Source: Eubacteriales bacterium (GTDB lineage Bacteria; Bacillota; Clostridia; Peptostreptococcales; Anaerovoracaceae). Taken from it: a stretch of DNA of 62,235 nucleotides. Under the pieces are notes generated by a model. That model was not told where the DNA came from and did not search any database. It was given only the letters and a program-made list of their open reading frames with translations. The position numbers and the translations under genes were made by a program. The stretch covers positions 1 through 62,235 of the forward strand of contig JAQXJR010000029.1 of NCBI GenBank assembly GCA_029009055.1, in the 5' to 3' direction. The stretch's first letter is position 1. Every line of letters starts with the position of its first letter. Below are positions 25,912 to 34,927 of this stretch, one piece after another.

Positions 25912-26238
25912 CTAATTAACAGGTATCTCTATAGTCTGGCCGGCAGTAAGCCCGGCATCAGTTAAGTTATTAGCCTTACGAATCTTATAAACGGTTTCTC
26001 TGACATCAGTATCATTATCAGTATACTGAGAAGCTACTGACCATAGACTGTCTCCGGATTCTACTACATATTCCACAGGCTCATTAGCCGTGGCTGCTTC
26101 AGCGGAAATAAATCCTGACAGAACTGAAACCAATCCCAATCCGATAATAAGCAGTACCACCATGAAGACGCGGAATCTCCTGGCATTCGTGATCCTATAT
26201 TTACGGTTATTAAAAGTCATATATCCATCTGTTCTCAT
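25912..26238 (-). CDS. YneA-like LysM cell-division suppressor (SOS-regulated)
   Basis: Small 108-aa membrane-anchored LysM protein. After a basic N-terminus (about residues 1-22) comes one transmembrane helix (VFMVVLLIIGLGLVSVLSGF), then a LysM domain (EYVVESGDSLWSVASQY through AGQTIEIPVN). Size and architecture match B. subtilis YneA, the SOS-induced division inhibitor encoded next to lexA. Three LexA boxes in the promoter strongly support SOS control. ATG at 26238 with GAGGTGAT upstream. No lexA flanks it: the left neighbour is non-coding DNA, the right neighbour an alcohol dehydrogenase. A plain LysM anchor protein remains possible, but the promoter argues for the YneA role. Confidence 0.82.
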   Translation of the reverse strand: MRTDGYMTFNNRKYRITNARRFRVFMVVLLIIGLGLVSVLSGFISAEAATANEPVEYVVESGDSLWSVASQYTDNDTDVRETVYKIRKANNLTDAGLTAGQTIEIPVN

Positions 26239-26252
26239 AACATATCACCTCG

Positions 26253-26331
26253 CGAACACGCGTTTCTTTAGGATGACTCCATATTAACAGAACGCTCGTT
26301 CGTTGTCAATGTAAAATCGAACAAATGTTTA
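26253..26331 (-). promoter_or_regulatory. SOS promoter with three LexA (DinR) boxes
   Basis: On the minus strand TTGACA (26304-26309), a 17-base spacer and TAATAT (26281-26286) form the promoter. Three sites match CGAACRNRYGTTYC: CGAACACGCGTTTC at 26253-26266 (perfect, between -10 and ATG), CGAACGAGCGTTCT reading down from 26302 to 26289 (13/14, inside the spacer), and CGAACAAATGTTTA at 26318-26331 (13/14, just upstream of -35). Confidence 0.88.
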
Positions 26332-26421
26332 TCACTATAAATATATACTTTTATTACCGAAAGCCTGGTTTATCATAATACCTAGCCGGGAAGGCTCGAC
26401 CGCCGAATCCTTTGCAACTGC

Positions 26422-27513
26422 TTATTTTAACCCAGCTATCTCCCTCAGCGTCTCATAATCACACTTAAACGGGCAGAGAGCCAGTTTACCGGTGCTGTTC
26501 TTCATGACATCATCCACAGCAGCTTCAAGCACCTCTTCGGAAACAGATGTTTCTCCAAACAGCTTCACATAGAATTCCCTCAGATAATCCGTATCGCTGA
26601 ATCCCATGGCGGAGAGCACCTCGCGCCTTACTTCCCTGTCAGCGTGCTCTATATAATTAGGAAGGAAATAGCCGCAAGCCCGGCCGTGCGGGACGCCGCC
26701 CATAATCGTGACCCTGTAGCTGAGCCCGTGCGGAACAGACGTATCCGTCTGAACTATGGACATGCCGCCCATGGTAGAAGCCTCGAGCAGAGCCTGAGCC
26801 CCTTCCGGACTCATGTCCTCATCGCCGGAAATAATATCTCTCGCCGACCTCCATAGCTCGAATCCCATGCGGTTAGTCATGATGCTGAATGATGTGGCTG
26901 TAGAATTTATCCTACTCTCTGTCAGGTGGCAAAGCGCGTCCACAGCTGTCGTCCTCAGGACACTCTTAGGCATGGACATGAGATACTTAGGATCCAAAAG
27001 AGCCAAATCGAAGAAGAACTTATGTTTTATGGACTGCTTAGATCTTCTTTCCTTGATTTCGAGCACGGAAACAGCCGTAACCTCAGAGCCGGTCCCGCAT
27101 GTGGTAGGAACAGCAGCCAGAGGCAGAGCGTCTGTTATGTCGGCTTTGCTGGTGTCATAGAGGAATTCTGGGTCACAGTCCTTATGCTTGATCATCAGAG
27201 CCACAGCCTTAGCAGCGTCCATAGGAGAGCCGCCGCCTATACCGATGACGAAATCAGCGCCTTTAGAGAGGCCTAGGTCTCTAGCAGCCATGACGGATTC
27301 GACATCCGGATTCTGCTTCACTTCATCATATATGTCGCAAATTACGCCATGGGAAGAGAGAGCCCTCATAACATCGGTGAGAGAGCCGTTAAGCCTGGAC
27401 GAATGCTTACCGGTCACTATTAGAGCGTGTTTACCGAGCGATGCCAGTTCACCGGCGTGTTTGGAAACACAGTCTGTATCTTCGTATACCTTAACAGGAT
27501 CATAGAACTTCAT
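26422..27513 (-). CDS. Iron-containing alcohol dehydrogenase
   Basis: Group III (Fe-dependent) NAD(P)-linked alcohol dehydrogenase, 363 aa. The nucleotide-binding GIGGGSPMDAAKAVA and the PTTCGTGSEVTAVSVL segment are clear. The metal site region holds the family's Asp/His residues around AVDALCHLTES and SVPHGLSYRVTIMGGVPHG. It likely reduces aldehydes or oxidises alcohols in fermentation; the substrate is not predictable. The ATG at 27513 has AGGGGTGG just upstream; a GTG at 27522 falls inside that ribosome binding site. A 10-base palindrome ATCAATTGAT (27529-27538) overlaps the leader and could be an operator. Confidence 0.9.
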   Translation of the reverse strand: MKFYDPVKVYEDTDCVSKHAGELASLGKHALIVTGKHSSRLNGSLTDVMRALSSHGVICDIYDEVKQNPDVESVMAARDLGLSKGADFVIGIGGGSPMDAAKAVALMIKHKDCDPEFLYDTSKADITDALPLAAVPTTCGTGSEVTAVSVLEIKERRSKQSIKHKFFFDLALLDPKYLMSMPKSVLRTTAVDALCHLTESRINSTATSFSIMTNRMGFELWRSARDIISGDEDMSPEGAQALLEASTMGGMSIVQTDTSVPHGLSYRVTIMGGVPHGRACGYFLPNYIEHADREVRREVLSAMGFSDTDYLREFYVKLFGETSVSEEVLEAAVDDVMKNSTGKLALCPFKCDYETLREIAGLK

Positions 27514-27657
27514 ATAAACCACCCCTGAATCAATTGATATTTTTCCTTCCTATTTTAACACAAACCCGGGTAGGGCCGGACGAAAAATGCTCTTTACTGA
27601 GAAATCCCTAAATGGGTCCGGAAGATAACATTCTTAAAAGACTTTAACTTATAAAAC

Positions 27658-27687
27658 GTGACCTATATAACGACGGTATGGTATAAT
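27658..27687 (+). promoter_or_regulatory. Promoter for the class A PBP gene
   Basis: TATAAT at 27682-27687 preceded by TGG makes an extended -10; GTGACC near 27658-27663 is a poor -35 at an 18-base distance. It lies 38 bases before the start codon. Confidence 0.55.
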
Positions 27688-27725
27688 ATAGAAACAAATA
27701 TATCATTATTAAAGGAAGATTGAAG

Positions 27726-30533
27726 ATGAGTGATAAAGATCTGAAGAAAACAGAGCAGAAGCCAGAAGAGACTAAGGAGAAGACGAATCCTATAGCTCAG
27801 ACGGGTAACGCCGCGGCGGCTGTCCTGAAGAAGTTCAAGCCTCGCCGCGATAAGCACGGCAGCGATAAGCAGATGGCGACATGGAAGAAGGTCCTCCTTA
27901 TTATCCTTGTCGTTATTCTGGCTATCATAATAGTCGGAGGGGTCTACACTGCTGTCATCATCAGCAGGGCTCCTAAGATAGACACAGATATGGATAATAT
28001 CTATTCCCTGCTCAGCCAGACCACCACTGTTTACGACAGGAATGGTAAGACTGCCGGGAAGGTCTACTCCGGTCAGAACAGAATAAACGTTAAATATAAG
28101 GATCTCCCGGAGAACCTCGTTAACGCTTATGTAGCTCTGGAGGATAAGACATTCTGGAAGCACCACGGCTTCAACTGGATCAGGATCATGGGCGCTATTA
28201 AGAGCGCTGTAACGTCCGGCGGCTCCGTAAGCGGTACATCTACCCTCACCCAGCAGCTGGCGAGAAACGTGTTCCTGCCACAGCGGATGACAGAGCACAG
28301 CATGAAACGTAAGATCATAGAGGCTTGGTATACAGTCCAGCTCGAGAGAAACCTGTCTAAGGAGCAGATAATAGAGGCTTACCTTAACACTATCTATCTC
28401 GGATTCAACACTAATGGTGTGGGCGCAGCGTCACAGGCATACTTCTCTAAGAATATTAAGGATCTGAGCATAGCTCAGTGCGCCGTGCTCGCCAGCCTTC
28501 CGCAGAAGCCTACAGGCTACGCTCCTGTCGTGCTCGTAAATAACGGCAGCGTTCAGAGCGGAGAGAAGGTCCTGAAGAGAACATCAGCGGGAACATACAT
28601 CCTGAACGACGCAGGTAAATCCAGAAGACTAACATGCCTGAAGCTCATGCTCGACCAGGGATATATCACTAAGGCACAGTATAATAAGGCCGTTAAGGTG
28701 AAGCTGGAAGACATGATAAAGCCGGACTACTCCATTAACAGCCAGAAGGCTTCTTACTTCACTGACTATGTGGTGAATCAAGTCATTAAGGACCTCCAGT
28801 CCGAGCAGAAGCTGTCATATAGCGAAGCTTACGATAAGGTATATAAGGGCGGACTTAAAATCTACAGCACAGAAGATAAGAGAGCCCAGAAGGTAGTAGA
28901 GAGAGAGTTCTCTAATAACGCTAACTTCCCTAACCCTACCAGCCTCAGATATGATTCTCAGGGGAATATGCTGAATAAATACGGCACTATAGTAATGTAT
29001 AAATATTCCAACTTCGTAAACAATGGAAGATTTACATTCGCCTCTAACGAGATAAAGGCTAAGAAGGACGGATCTTTCATAATAAAGAAGAATAAGAGGA
29101 TCAGGATATACAGCAGCACATATAACGGAGTCACAGATTATACTCTGGCCTTCCCTAATATGTACACTAATAAGAATGGTAAGATCTACCTGATCTCCGG
29201 AGGAAACATAAACATTCCTCAGAAGTATAAATCACTCAATAAGAACGGCAACGTAGTCATCTCTAAGGACTTTGCTAAATCCACTGAAGGTAAGGGAGTC
29301 TTTAAGAAGGATAATAACGGCAACTGGTACATAGGTAAGAATAACCTCGTGATAAACCAGGAAGTCATCCAGCCTCAGGCAGCCATGACCATCATAAATA
29401 ATAAGAATGGTCAGATCATAGCCATGGTCGGCGGCCGTAAAGCAAAGGGTAAGATGATATATAACCGCGCGGTAAACACCAGACAGCCTGGTTCCTCAAT
29501 CAAGCCTCTGGCTATATATTCAGCAGCCCTCCAGCAGAGCGTAGAGGAGATGAGAGCAGGTAAGACCCACTACTTCCAGAATTACGGAATAGATAAACAG
29601 GGAGCGACCGGCTGGGGTAAATACATAACAGAAGGTTCTACAGTAACAGACGAGCCACTTACCGTTAACGGTAAGAACTGGCCGAAGAACTCCGGCGGAG
29701 GATATTCAGGATACAGGACACTTAAGACTGCTCTGCAGAACTCTATTAACACCTGCGCTGTTAAGATCTTCTACCAGGTCGGAGCTGACTATTCGGCTAA
29801 GATGGTTAAGAAGTACGGAATATCCTCACTTAAGACCAGCGGAGCTGTAAGCGACATGAACGCCGCTGCTCTGGCTTTAGGAGGTATGACTAAGGGCGTA
29901 TCCACACTGGAAATGGCTAACGCTTATACCTGCTTCGCCGGAAACGGAACGAAGACAGAGGAGCCTATCTGCTACACGAAGGTAGTGGACAGCGAAGGTA
30001 AGACCATCCTGAAGAAATCTTCCAAGCGTGTTCGTGTCATAGACGAAGGTGTAGCCTTCATCATGAGAGATATGATGAAGAGCGTAGTTACAGGAGGTAC
30101 AGGTCGAAACGCCGCTATCGCCGGAACTACAGTAGCCGGTAAGACAGGTACTACGAGTGATGAGTACGATATCTGGTTCGACGGTTATGTACCTAAGTAC
30201 ACGGCATCGCTCTGGATCGGAAACGACGTTAACCTCAGGCTGTCAGGAATGTCCAATTACGCCGCGGCTCTTTGGGGACGCATCATGAGGCAGATCCCTA
30301 ATGTAACTAAGGGCTCCTACCCTGCTATGCCGTCCGATGTACAGAAGGTCGGCGCTTACTACTACGTTAAGGGAACTTACAGTTATGTAGCTCCTCCGAT
30401 CACGAATAAGAACGAGGACAATAAGGATAATAAGAGCGGTACCGAGAATTCCACTAACAGCACCACTAACGGTCAGAATAGCGGAAATTCAGGCACCACT
30501 ACTAACGGCGGCACGACGCAGACTGGCAGATAA
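27726..30533 (+). CDS. Class A penicillin-binding protein (PBP1A family)
   Basis: Bifunctional peptidoglycan glycosyltransferase/transpeptidase, 935 aa, anchored by one N-terminal helix (about residues 55-80) after a charged cytoplasmic tail. The GT51 domain has the catalytic Glu at residue 139 (LEDKTFWKHHG) and TSTLTQQLARNVFLP. The transpeptidase has S590-S-I-K593, SIN in NSINTCAVK and K806-T-G. An unusually long beta-rich insert lies between the domains (about residues 380-560). The C-terminus is a low-complexity Asn/Ser/Thr/Gly tail, probably a wall-spanning linker. ATG at 27726 is set by GGAAG seven bases upstream; the TTG at 27720 is too close. Confidence 0.95.
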   Translation: MSDKDLKKTEQKPEETKEKTNPIAQTGNAAAAVLKKFKPRRDKHGSDKQMATWKKVLLIILVVILAIIIVGGVYTAVIISRAPKIDTDMDNIYSLLSQTTTVYDRNGKTAGKVYSGQNRINVKYKDLPENLVNAYVALEDKTFWKHHGFNWIRIMGAIKSAVTSGGSVSGTSTLTQQLARNVFLPQRMTEHSMKRKIIEAWYTVQLERNLSKEQIIEAYLNTIYLGFNTNGVGAASQAYFSKNIKDLSIAQCAVLASLPQKPTGYAPVVLVNNGSVQSGEKVLKRTSAGTYILNDAGKSRRLTCLKLMLDQGYITKAQYNKAVKVKLEDMIKPDYSINSQKASYFTDYVVNQVIKDLQSEQKLSYSEAYDKVYKGGLKIYSTEDKRAQKVVEREFSNNANFPNPTSLRYDSQGNMLNKYGTIVMYKYSNFVNNGRFTFASNEIKAKKDGSFIIKKNKRIRIYSSTYNGVTDYTLAFPNMYTNKNGKIYLISGGNINIPQKYKSLNKNGNVVISKDFAKSTEGKGVFKKDNNGNWYIGKNNLVINQEVIQPQAAMTIINNKNGQIIAMVGGRKAKGKMIYNRAVNTRQPGSSIKPLAIYSAALQQSVEEMRAGKTHYFQNYGIDKQGATGWGKYITEGSTVTDEPLTVNGKNWPKNSGGGYSGYRTLKTALQNSINTCAVKIFYQVGADYSAKMVKKYGISSLKTSGAVSDMNAAALALGGMTKGVSTLEMANAYTCFAGNGTKTEEPICYTKVVDSEGKTILKKSSKRVRVIDEGVAFIMRDMMKSVVTGGTGRNAAIAGTTVAGKTGTTSDEYDIWFDGYVPKYTASLWIGNDVNLRLSGMSNYAAALWGRIMRQIPNVTKGSYPAMPSDVQKVGAYYYVKGTYSYVAPPITNKNEDNKDNKSGTENSTNSTTNGQNSGNSGTTTNGGTTQTGR

Positions 30534-30546
30534 CTAAATATGCAAT

Positions 30547-30586
30547 AAGCCCTCCATGGTACAATTAAAACCGTGGAGGGCTTTTT
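30547..30586 (+). terminator. Intrinsic terminator after the PBP gene
   Basis: AAGCCCTCCA (30547-30556) pairs perfectly with TGGAGGGCTT (30574-30583), followed by a T-run to 30586. Confidence 0.92.
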
Positions 30587-30696
30587 CAGATGGGGAACTC
30601 GGCCGCTATGCAATCCCGGATAAAAAAGATATAATAAGAAAATACGCAGCTGGTTCTTTGCTGCGCATAAATATTAAAATAAACATGAGGTCAACT

Positions 30697-31497
30697 ATGA
30701 AAGACTATATAAAAGAAACTTATTTAGCAGACAGCATCGACGTTCCTATGGAGCACGACGCGATAACTATTCAGAACAACACAGGAATCCCTGCCAACAC
30801 AGTACGCGCGGTCCTGACCCTGAAGAATGACTACTTTAAGAAGCGCGTTTTCAACCAGGACCCGATGCCCCTGGATATAGATAGAGAAGATGTCCTGGAT
30901 TACGTCATCATGAATTCCCGGAGTGTGGACGCAGACACATGCAGAAACATCTTCATGGTGGAATCGCAGCTTCACGAGCTTGGAAATTTCTTCAAATCTA
31001 AGCGCATAGCCTACGTCACAGAACTTCCCTTCGATACAGTAGACAGATGCCTGTACCTGAAATCTTCCTACTCCTCTATGTATCCCGCAGCAAGCTCAGA
31101 TGAGGTCGAAGGCTTCATTCTCACCGAGTATGAAGACATGACGAAGGAACTTTACGATATGATCATAGATGCCGAGAAGGATTATTACCTTAATGACCCT
31201 GTAGTTTCTATGTTCGATGATGAATCAATCATCGAGAAGTGGACTCAGCCTATGGCTATAGATGAGATACAGTGGATAGCGAATGATATGAGGATGGACA
31301 CAGCTTCCATAAAAGAAGTCCTGAGACAGGCAGACCACTTCCGCCAGGAGCGTGATCAGATGGATGAAGAGACAGATGATAACGTCCTGAACTATATCGT
31401 TCAGAAGACAACTAATATCACATCAGTTCTGGCACAGAAGATCCTTCGCGCCGAGAAGAGATACTACGACGACCTCTTAAGCTTCCCGGAGGAATAA
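30697..31497 (+). CDS. Unrecognised protein of six alternating helix-turn-helix-like repeats
   Basis: I do not recognise the family of this 266-aa protein. It is all-helical by appearance, acidic, with no signal peptide or membrane segment. It contains six internal repeats of 28-32 residues in the order A-B-A-B-A-B: A at about 21-47, 102-129 and 189-216; B at about 64-95, 135-164 and 228-258. B2 ends MIIDAEKDYY and B3 ends KILRAEKRYY. The pattern, a helix, a short turn with Thr/Asp, then a V-x-x-VL helix ending in Tyr/Phe, is HTH-like, so nucleic-acid or protein binding is an inference only. ATG at 30697 with GAGGTC upstream. A TATAAT box (30630-30635) and a CGCAGC/GCTGCG leader hairpin precede it. 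It has its own terminator. Confidence 0.7.
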   Translation: MKDYIKETYLADSIDVPMEHDAITIQNNTGIPANTVRAVLTLKNDYFKKRVFNQDPMPLDIDREDVLDYVIMNSRSVDADTCRNIFMVESQLHELGNFFKSKRIAYVTELPFDTVDRCLYLKSSYSSMYPAASSDEVEGFILTEYEDMTKELYDMIIDAEKDYYLNDPVVSMFDDESIIEKWTQPMAIDEIQWIANDMRMDTASIKEVLRQADHFRQERDQMDEETDDNVLNYIVQKTTNITSVLAQKILRAEKRYYDDLLSFPEE

Positions 31498-31519
31498 TCT
31501 AATATCAATAATAACAATT

Positions 31520-31554
31520 AAGGCATGGCTCCAATTTCGAAGTCATGCCTTTTT
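31520..31554 (+). terminator. Terminator between the repeat protein and rpe
   Basis: AAGGCATG (31520-31527) pairs with CATGCCTT (31544-31551) followed by T's. The converging rpe gene ends at 31578, and AT-rich DNA on the other side may let it serve both directions. Confidence 0.82.
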
Positions 31555-31577
31555 ATGGATGTATTCGCGTATCTTTT

Positions 31578-32267
31578 CTACTTCAGATTATTTATCTGCT
31601 TCTCATCTACGCTGTACTTTATTCTCTTCAGGAATTCGTGGACGTTTTCCGTGATGCTGTCGCCACCGAAAACAGCGGAGCCGGCAACTATGATATCAGC
31701 TCCTGCCTCATAGAGCGATGTAACGTTATCGAGGTTAGCGCCGCCGTCCACCTCTATCTCGAAACTGTGGCCGTGCCTGTTGCGGTAGCCCGCCAGTTTC
31801 TGGACCTTCTTAAGCGTCATAGGGATGAACTTCTGGCCGCCGAAGCCCGGCTCCACAGTCATGACCAGGATCATGTCCGCCAGGTCCATAACGCTGTTAA
31901 GCGCCTCGATCGGCGTTCCCGGATCTATAGCGACTCCAGCCTTAATGCCCTTAGACTTAATATGCTCCAGAGTCCTGTAGATATGCGGACAAGCTTCGTA
32001 ATGCACTGTTATATACTCTGTTTTATCTGTTACGAATGAGTCGATATAACGGTCAGGATCCTCTATCATCAGGTGTACATCGAACGGTGCGGAATCCACC
32101 TTAAGCAGATTCTTAAGTACCACCGGTCCGAAAGATATGTTTGGAACGAAATGCCCATCCATAACATCGAAATGGATAAGATCAGCCCCAGCTTCTGAAG
32201 CTTCTTTAACCTGGTCTCCAAGCTTAGTGAAATCAGCCGATAAAATTGATGGTGCTAGTTTAGACAT
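31578..32267 (-). CDS. rpe: Ribulose-phosphate 3-epimerase
   Basis: TIM-barrel metalloenzyme interconverting ribulose 5-phosphate and xylulose 5-phosphate (pentose phosphate pathway), 229 aa. Family motifs: LAPSILSADFTKLGDQ, the metal-binding HFDVMDGHFVPNISFGP, HLMIEDPDRYI and MTVEPGFGGQKFIP. The last ~10 residues are an extra charged tail. ATG at 32267 with GGAGGTAG upstream. It lies 13 bases after rsgA and ends the minus-strand run, the same rsgA-rpe order as in many Firmicutes. Confidence 0.96.
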   Translation of the reverse strand: MSKLAPSILSADFTKLGDQVKEASEAGADLIHFDVMDGHFVPNISFGPVVLKNLLKVDSAPFDVHLMIEDPDRYIDSFVTDKTEYITVHYEACPHIYRTLEHIKSKGIKAGVAIDPGTPIEALNSVMDLADMILVMTVEPGFGGQKFIPMTLKKVQKLAGYRNRHGHSFEIEVDGGANLDNVTSLYEAGADIIVAGSAVFGGDSITENVHEFLKRIKYSVDEKQINNLK

Positions 32268-32280
32268 GTCTCTACCTCCA

Positions 32281-33156
32281 TTAATATTTATTTTCCTTCT
32301 GCTTTATTTCCTCGAAGATCTCTGTGTACGTCTTATATCTGCCGCTATTTATCTCACCGGCTTCCACGGCGGCTTTAACGGCGCACCCCGGCTCGCTTAA
32401 ATGCCTGCAATTATCGAACCTACACTGCCCAATATAATCTCTGAATTCCGGATAATACTTATCTAGCTCCGAACTCAGAAGCTCCCCTTCCATATCGAAT
32501 GATGAGAATCCCGGTGTGTCGAATATCCAGCCGCCGCTCGCAAGCTCGAACATCTCCACATGCCTGGTCGTCTGGCGACCTCGCTTATTCTTCCGGCTCA
32601 CATGGCCGATCTCAGCGGCCTCGCCCCTCAGCAGGAAATTCACCATAGAAGACTTACCTACACCGGATGCTCCCTCCAGAGCAGCCGTGTGGTCACGAAT
32701 GAAATCCTCCACCTGCTCCAGACCTTCTTTATTTTTAAGAGATACCCTGAAAACCTGGCAAGCCTTCTCATACCGATTAGCCAGCTCATTGAGCTCTTCC
32801 TCAGTGACCAGATCTGCCTTATTAATGCAGATCGCGGCTTCGACATTCATTTTCTCAGCTATGATGAGCAGCTTATCTATAGTGCTGAAATTCGGCTCCG
32901 GGTCTCTGGCAGCCATTTCGATTATGATCCTGTCTACGTTAGATATAGGAGGCCTGCGGAAGGAATTGCGGCGGGGATATATCTTCTCCAGCACGCCCTT
33001 ACCTTCTTCATCCAGCTCTGATATCTCCACTCGGTCGCCGACAGCAGGCGTGATACCCGCTTTACGGAATATGCCACGGCCCCTGGTCTCGAAAACTCCC
33101 TTATCTGTTTTAACGTAGTAGAATCCACCTACGCCCTTAATGATCAGCCCTTTCAT
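32281..33156 (-). CDS. rsgA: Ribosome small-subunit-dependent GTPase RsgA
   Basis: Circularly permuted GTPase that checks late 30S assembly, 291 aa. An N-terminal OB-fold with RNVDR-like ISNVDRIIIEMAA precedes the G domain in permuted order: NKADLV (G4), GASGVGKSSM (G1, P-loop), TRHVEMF (G2 region) and DTPGFSSF (G3). The C-terminal zinc knuckle is CRFDNCRHLSEPGCAV (C, C, H, C ligands). ATG at 33156. It follows prkC by 40 bases, and in Gram-positives RsgA is a known PrkC substrate, so the neighbourhood is meaningful. Confidence 0.96.
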   Translation of the reverse strand: MKGLIIKGVGGFYYVKTDKGVFETRGRGIFRKAGITPAVGDRVEISELDEEGKGVLEKIYPRRNSFRRPPISNVDRIIIEMAARDPEPNFSTIDKLLIIAEKMNVEAAICINKADLVTEEELNELANRYEKACQVFRVSLKNKEGLEQVEDFIRDHTAALEGASGVGKSSMVNFLLRGEAAEIGHVSRKNKRGRQTTRHVEMFELASGGWIFDTPGFSSFDMEGELLSSELDKYYPEFRDYIGQCRFDNCRHLSEPGCAVKAAVEAGEINSGRYKTYTEIFEEIKQKENKY

Positions 33157-33196
33157 CTAACGCCTTTTATTGCCTTCTATATATCCGATAATCATG

Positions 33197-34927
33197 CTAT
33201 TCACCGTCTGATGAATCGTCATCTGAGTCTCCACCCCCATTATTATCGTCAGGAGCTCCCTTACTGATCGTGATGTCTACAGTGCTGCCTTCCTTCAGCT
33301 TACTTCCCGCCGTATACTGCTGCCACATTACGTAGCCCTCGCCGTAGACGGTGCTCTCTTCATAATCCACCTTACCGAGCTTGAATCCCGCCTTAACGAG
33401 CTTAGTCTCAGCCTCGGAAGCCGTAAGACCTGTGAGAGAAGGAACCTTCTTCTTAACAGTAGATGGACCGCTGCAGACTACGAGATTTACATAAGAACCC
33501 TTAGTCTTCTGAGCTCCACCCGTAGGAGTCTGACTTATAATCTGTCCCTTCTTATAATCGTCGCTCGCCTGCTGGGATACAGTACCGATCTTAAATCCTG
33601 CATCCTCCAGGATGGTCTCGGTATCGTTCTCGTTATAATACTTACCGACCATGTTCGGAACTTCCGCCACATCCTTACCGGAGCTTACCGTAAGAGTGAT
33701 GGTAGTTCCCTTATCTTCCTTAGAGTTAGCCTCCGGATCCTGCTTTATGACGCGTCCCGATTCTACGTCGTCGCTGTGCTCTTCTTCCTTAACTACCTTA
33801 AATCCCTTATCTTTCAGAGTCGACTTAGCCTTACTATACTGCATGTCCGTGACATCCGGCACAGTGACCTTATTCATGCTTTCCGTAATCCTAGGGACAG
33901 CGAATATTCCGACTATGACGCAAAGCGCAGCCAGGATGGCAGCTGTCACAGCGAGCTTCTTATTTCCGCCTTTTTTCTTATTTTTCTTCGGCTTTTCTTT
34001 CTCGTAATCCTGATAATCATCATATTCTTCAGGCTGAGGCTGTACATCCCGCTGAACATTTACAGGCGCTTTTTGCTCCTGGCTGGCGAACACTGAATTT
34101 CCGACGACGTTAGTCACGAAATCTATGTTATTCAGGTCGTCCAGCATCTCCTGAGCGCTTCTGTATCTATTAGACTGGAATTTATCCGTCGCCTTCATGA
34201 CTATTTTCTCCAGCTGAGGCGGTATGCCCGGAACCAGCTGAGATGGCGGGATTATATCATCATTAATATGCATGAGGGCTACCTGGACCGGGTTATCGCC
34301 ATCGAATGGCACCCTGCCGGTCAGCATCTCGTACATCACGATGCCGAGGGAGTAGATATCAGATCTCTCATCCACGTACGAACCCCTGGCCTGCTCCGGC
34401 GAGAAGTAGTGAACGGATCCTATGACCTTACTGGTCTCCGTCAGCGTAGAATCGCTCACGGCCTTAGCTATGCCGAAATCGCCCAGCTTAGCCGTGCCGT
34501 CATCCGTGATCATTATGTTATGCGGCTTTATGTCCCTGTGGATTATGTTATTGCTATGGGCCAGACTCAGCGCGGATACTATCTGCTTGGAGATCCTGAT
34601 GACCTCCTTATAGTTCATCGGCGCCTCTGCCTTAATCACATCGCTCAGGGTCCTTCCCGTCACGAGCTCCATTACTATATAGTAGATGCTGCCTTCCTGT
34701 CCGACATCGTAGACGCTGATGATGTTAGGATGCTGGAGCGCCGCCGCCTGCTGTGACTCCTTCCTGAAGCTGTCCACGAACGACGCGTCCCTCACAAACT
34801 CCGGACGGAGTATCTTAATCGCGACATATCTGCTGAGCAGCCTGTCTTTCGCTTTATAAACGACGGCCATACCGCCTTCGCCGACCTTCTCGATCAGCTC
34901 ATATCTACCGCTTAAAAGTTTACTCAT
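33197..34927 (-). CDS. prkC: Serine/threonine kinase with PASTA domains (PrkC/Stk)
   Basis: Membrane Hanks-type kinase sensing muropeptides or lipid II in the family, 576 aa. Kinase domain about residues 8-270: glycine loop GEGGMA, VAIK with Lys38, HRD with Asp132, DFG with Asp150. A charged juxtamembrane segment rich in Lys leads to one transmembrane helix (about residues 328-350). Three extracellular PASTA domains follow, opening at VPDVTDM, VPNMVGK and VPSLTGL, and the C-terminus is a short acidic Asp/Ser tail. It overlaps the phosphatase gene upstream by 8 bases, the standard stp-prkC pair. Confidence 0.96.
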   Translation of the reverse strand: MSKLLSGRYELIEKVGEGGMAVVYKAKDRLLSRYVAIKILRPEFVRDASFVDSFRKESQQAAALQHPNIISVYDVGQEGSIYYIVMELVTGRTLSDVIKAEAPMNYKEVIRISKQIVSALSLAHSNNIIHRDIKPHNIMITDDGTAKLGDFGIAKAVSDSTLTETSKVIGSVHYFSPEQARGSYVDERSDIYSLGIVMYEMLTGRVPFDGDNPVQVALMHINDDIIPPSQLVPGIPPQLEKIVMKATDKFQSNRYRSAQEMLDDLNNIDFVTNVVGNSVFASQEQKAPVNVQRDVQPQPEEYDDYQDYEKEKPKKNKKKGGNKKLAVTAAILAALCVIVGIFAVPRITESMNKVTVPDVTDMQYSKAKSTLKDKGFKVVKEEEHSDDVESGRVIKQDPEANSKEDKGTTITLTVSSGKDVAEVPNMVGKYYNENDTETILEDAGFKIGTVSQQASDDYKKGQIISQTPTGGAQKTKGSYVNLVVCSGPSTVKKKVPSLTGLTASEAETKLVKAGFKLGKVDYEESTVYGEGYVMWQQYTAGSKLKEGSTVDITISKGAPDDNNGGGDSDDDSSDGE

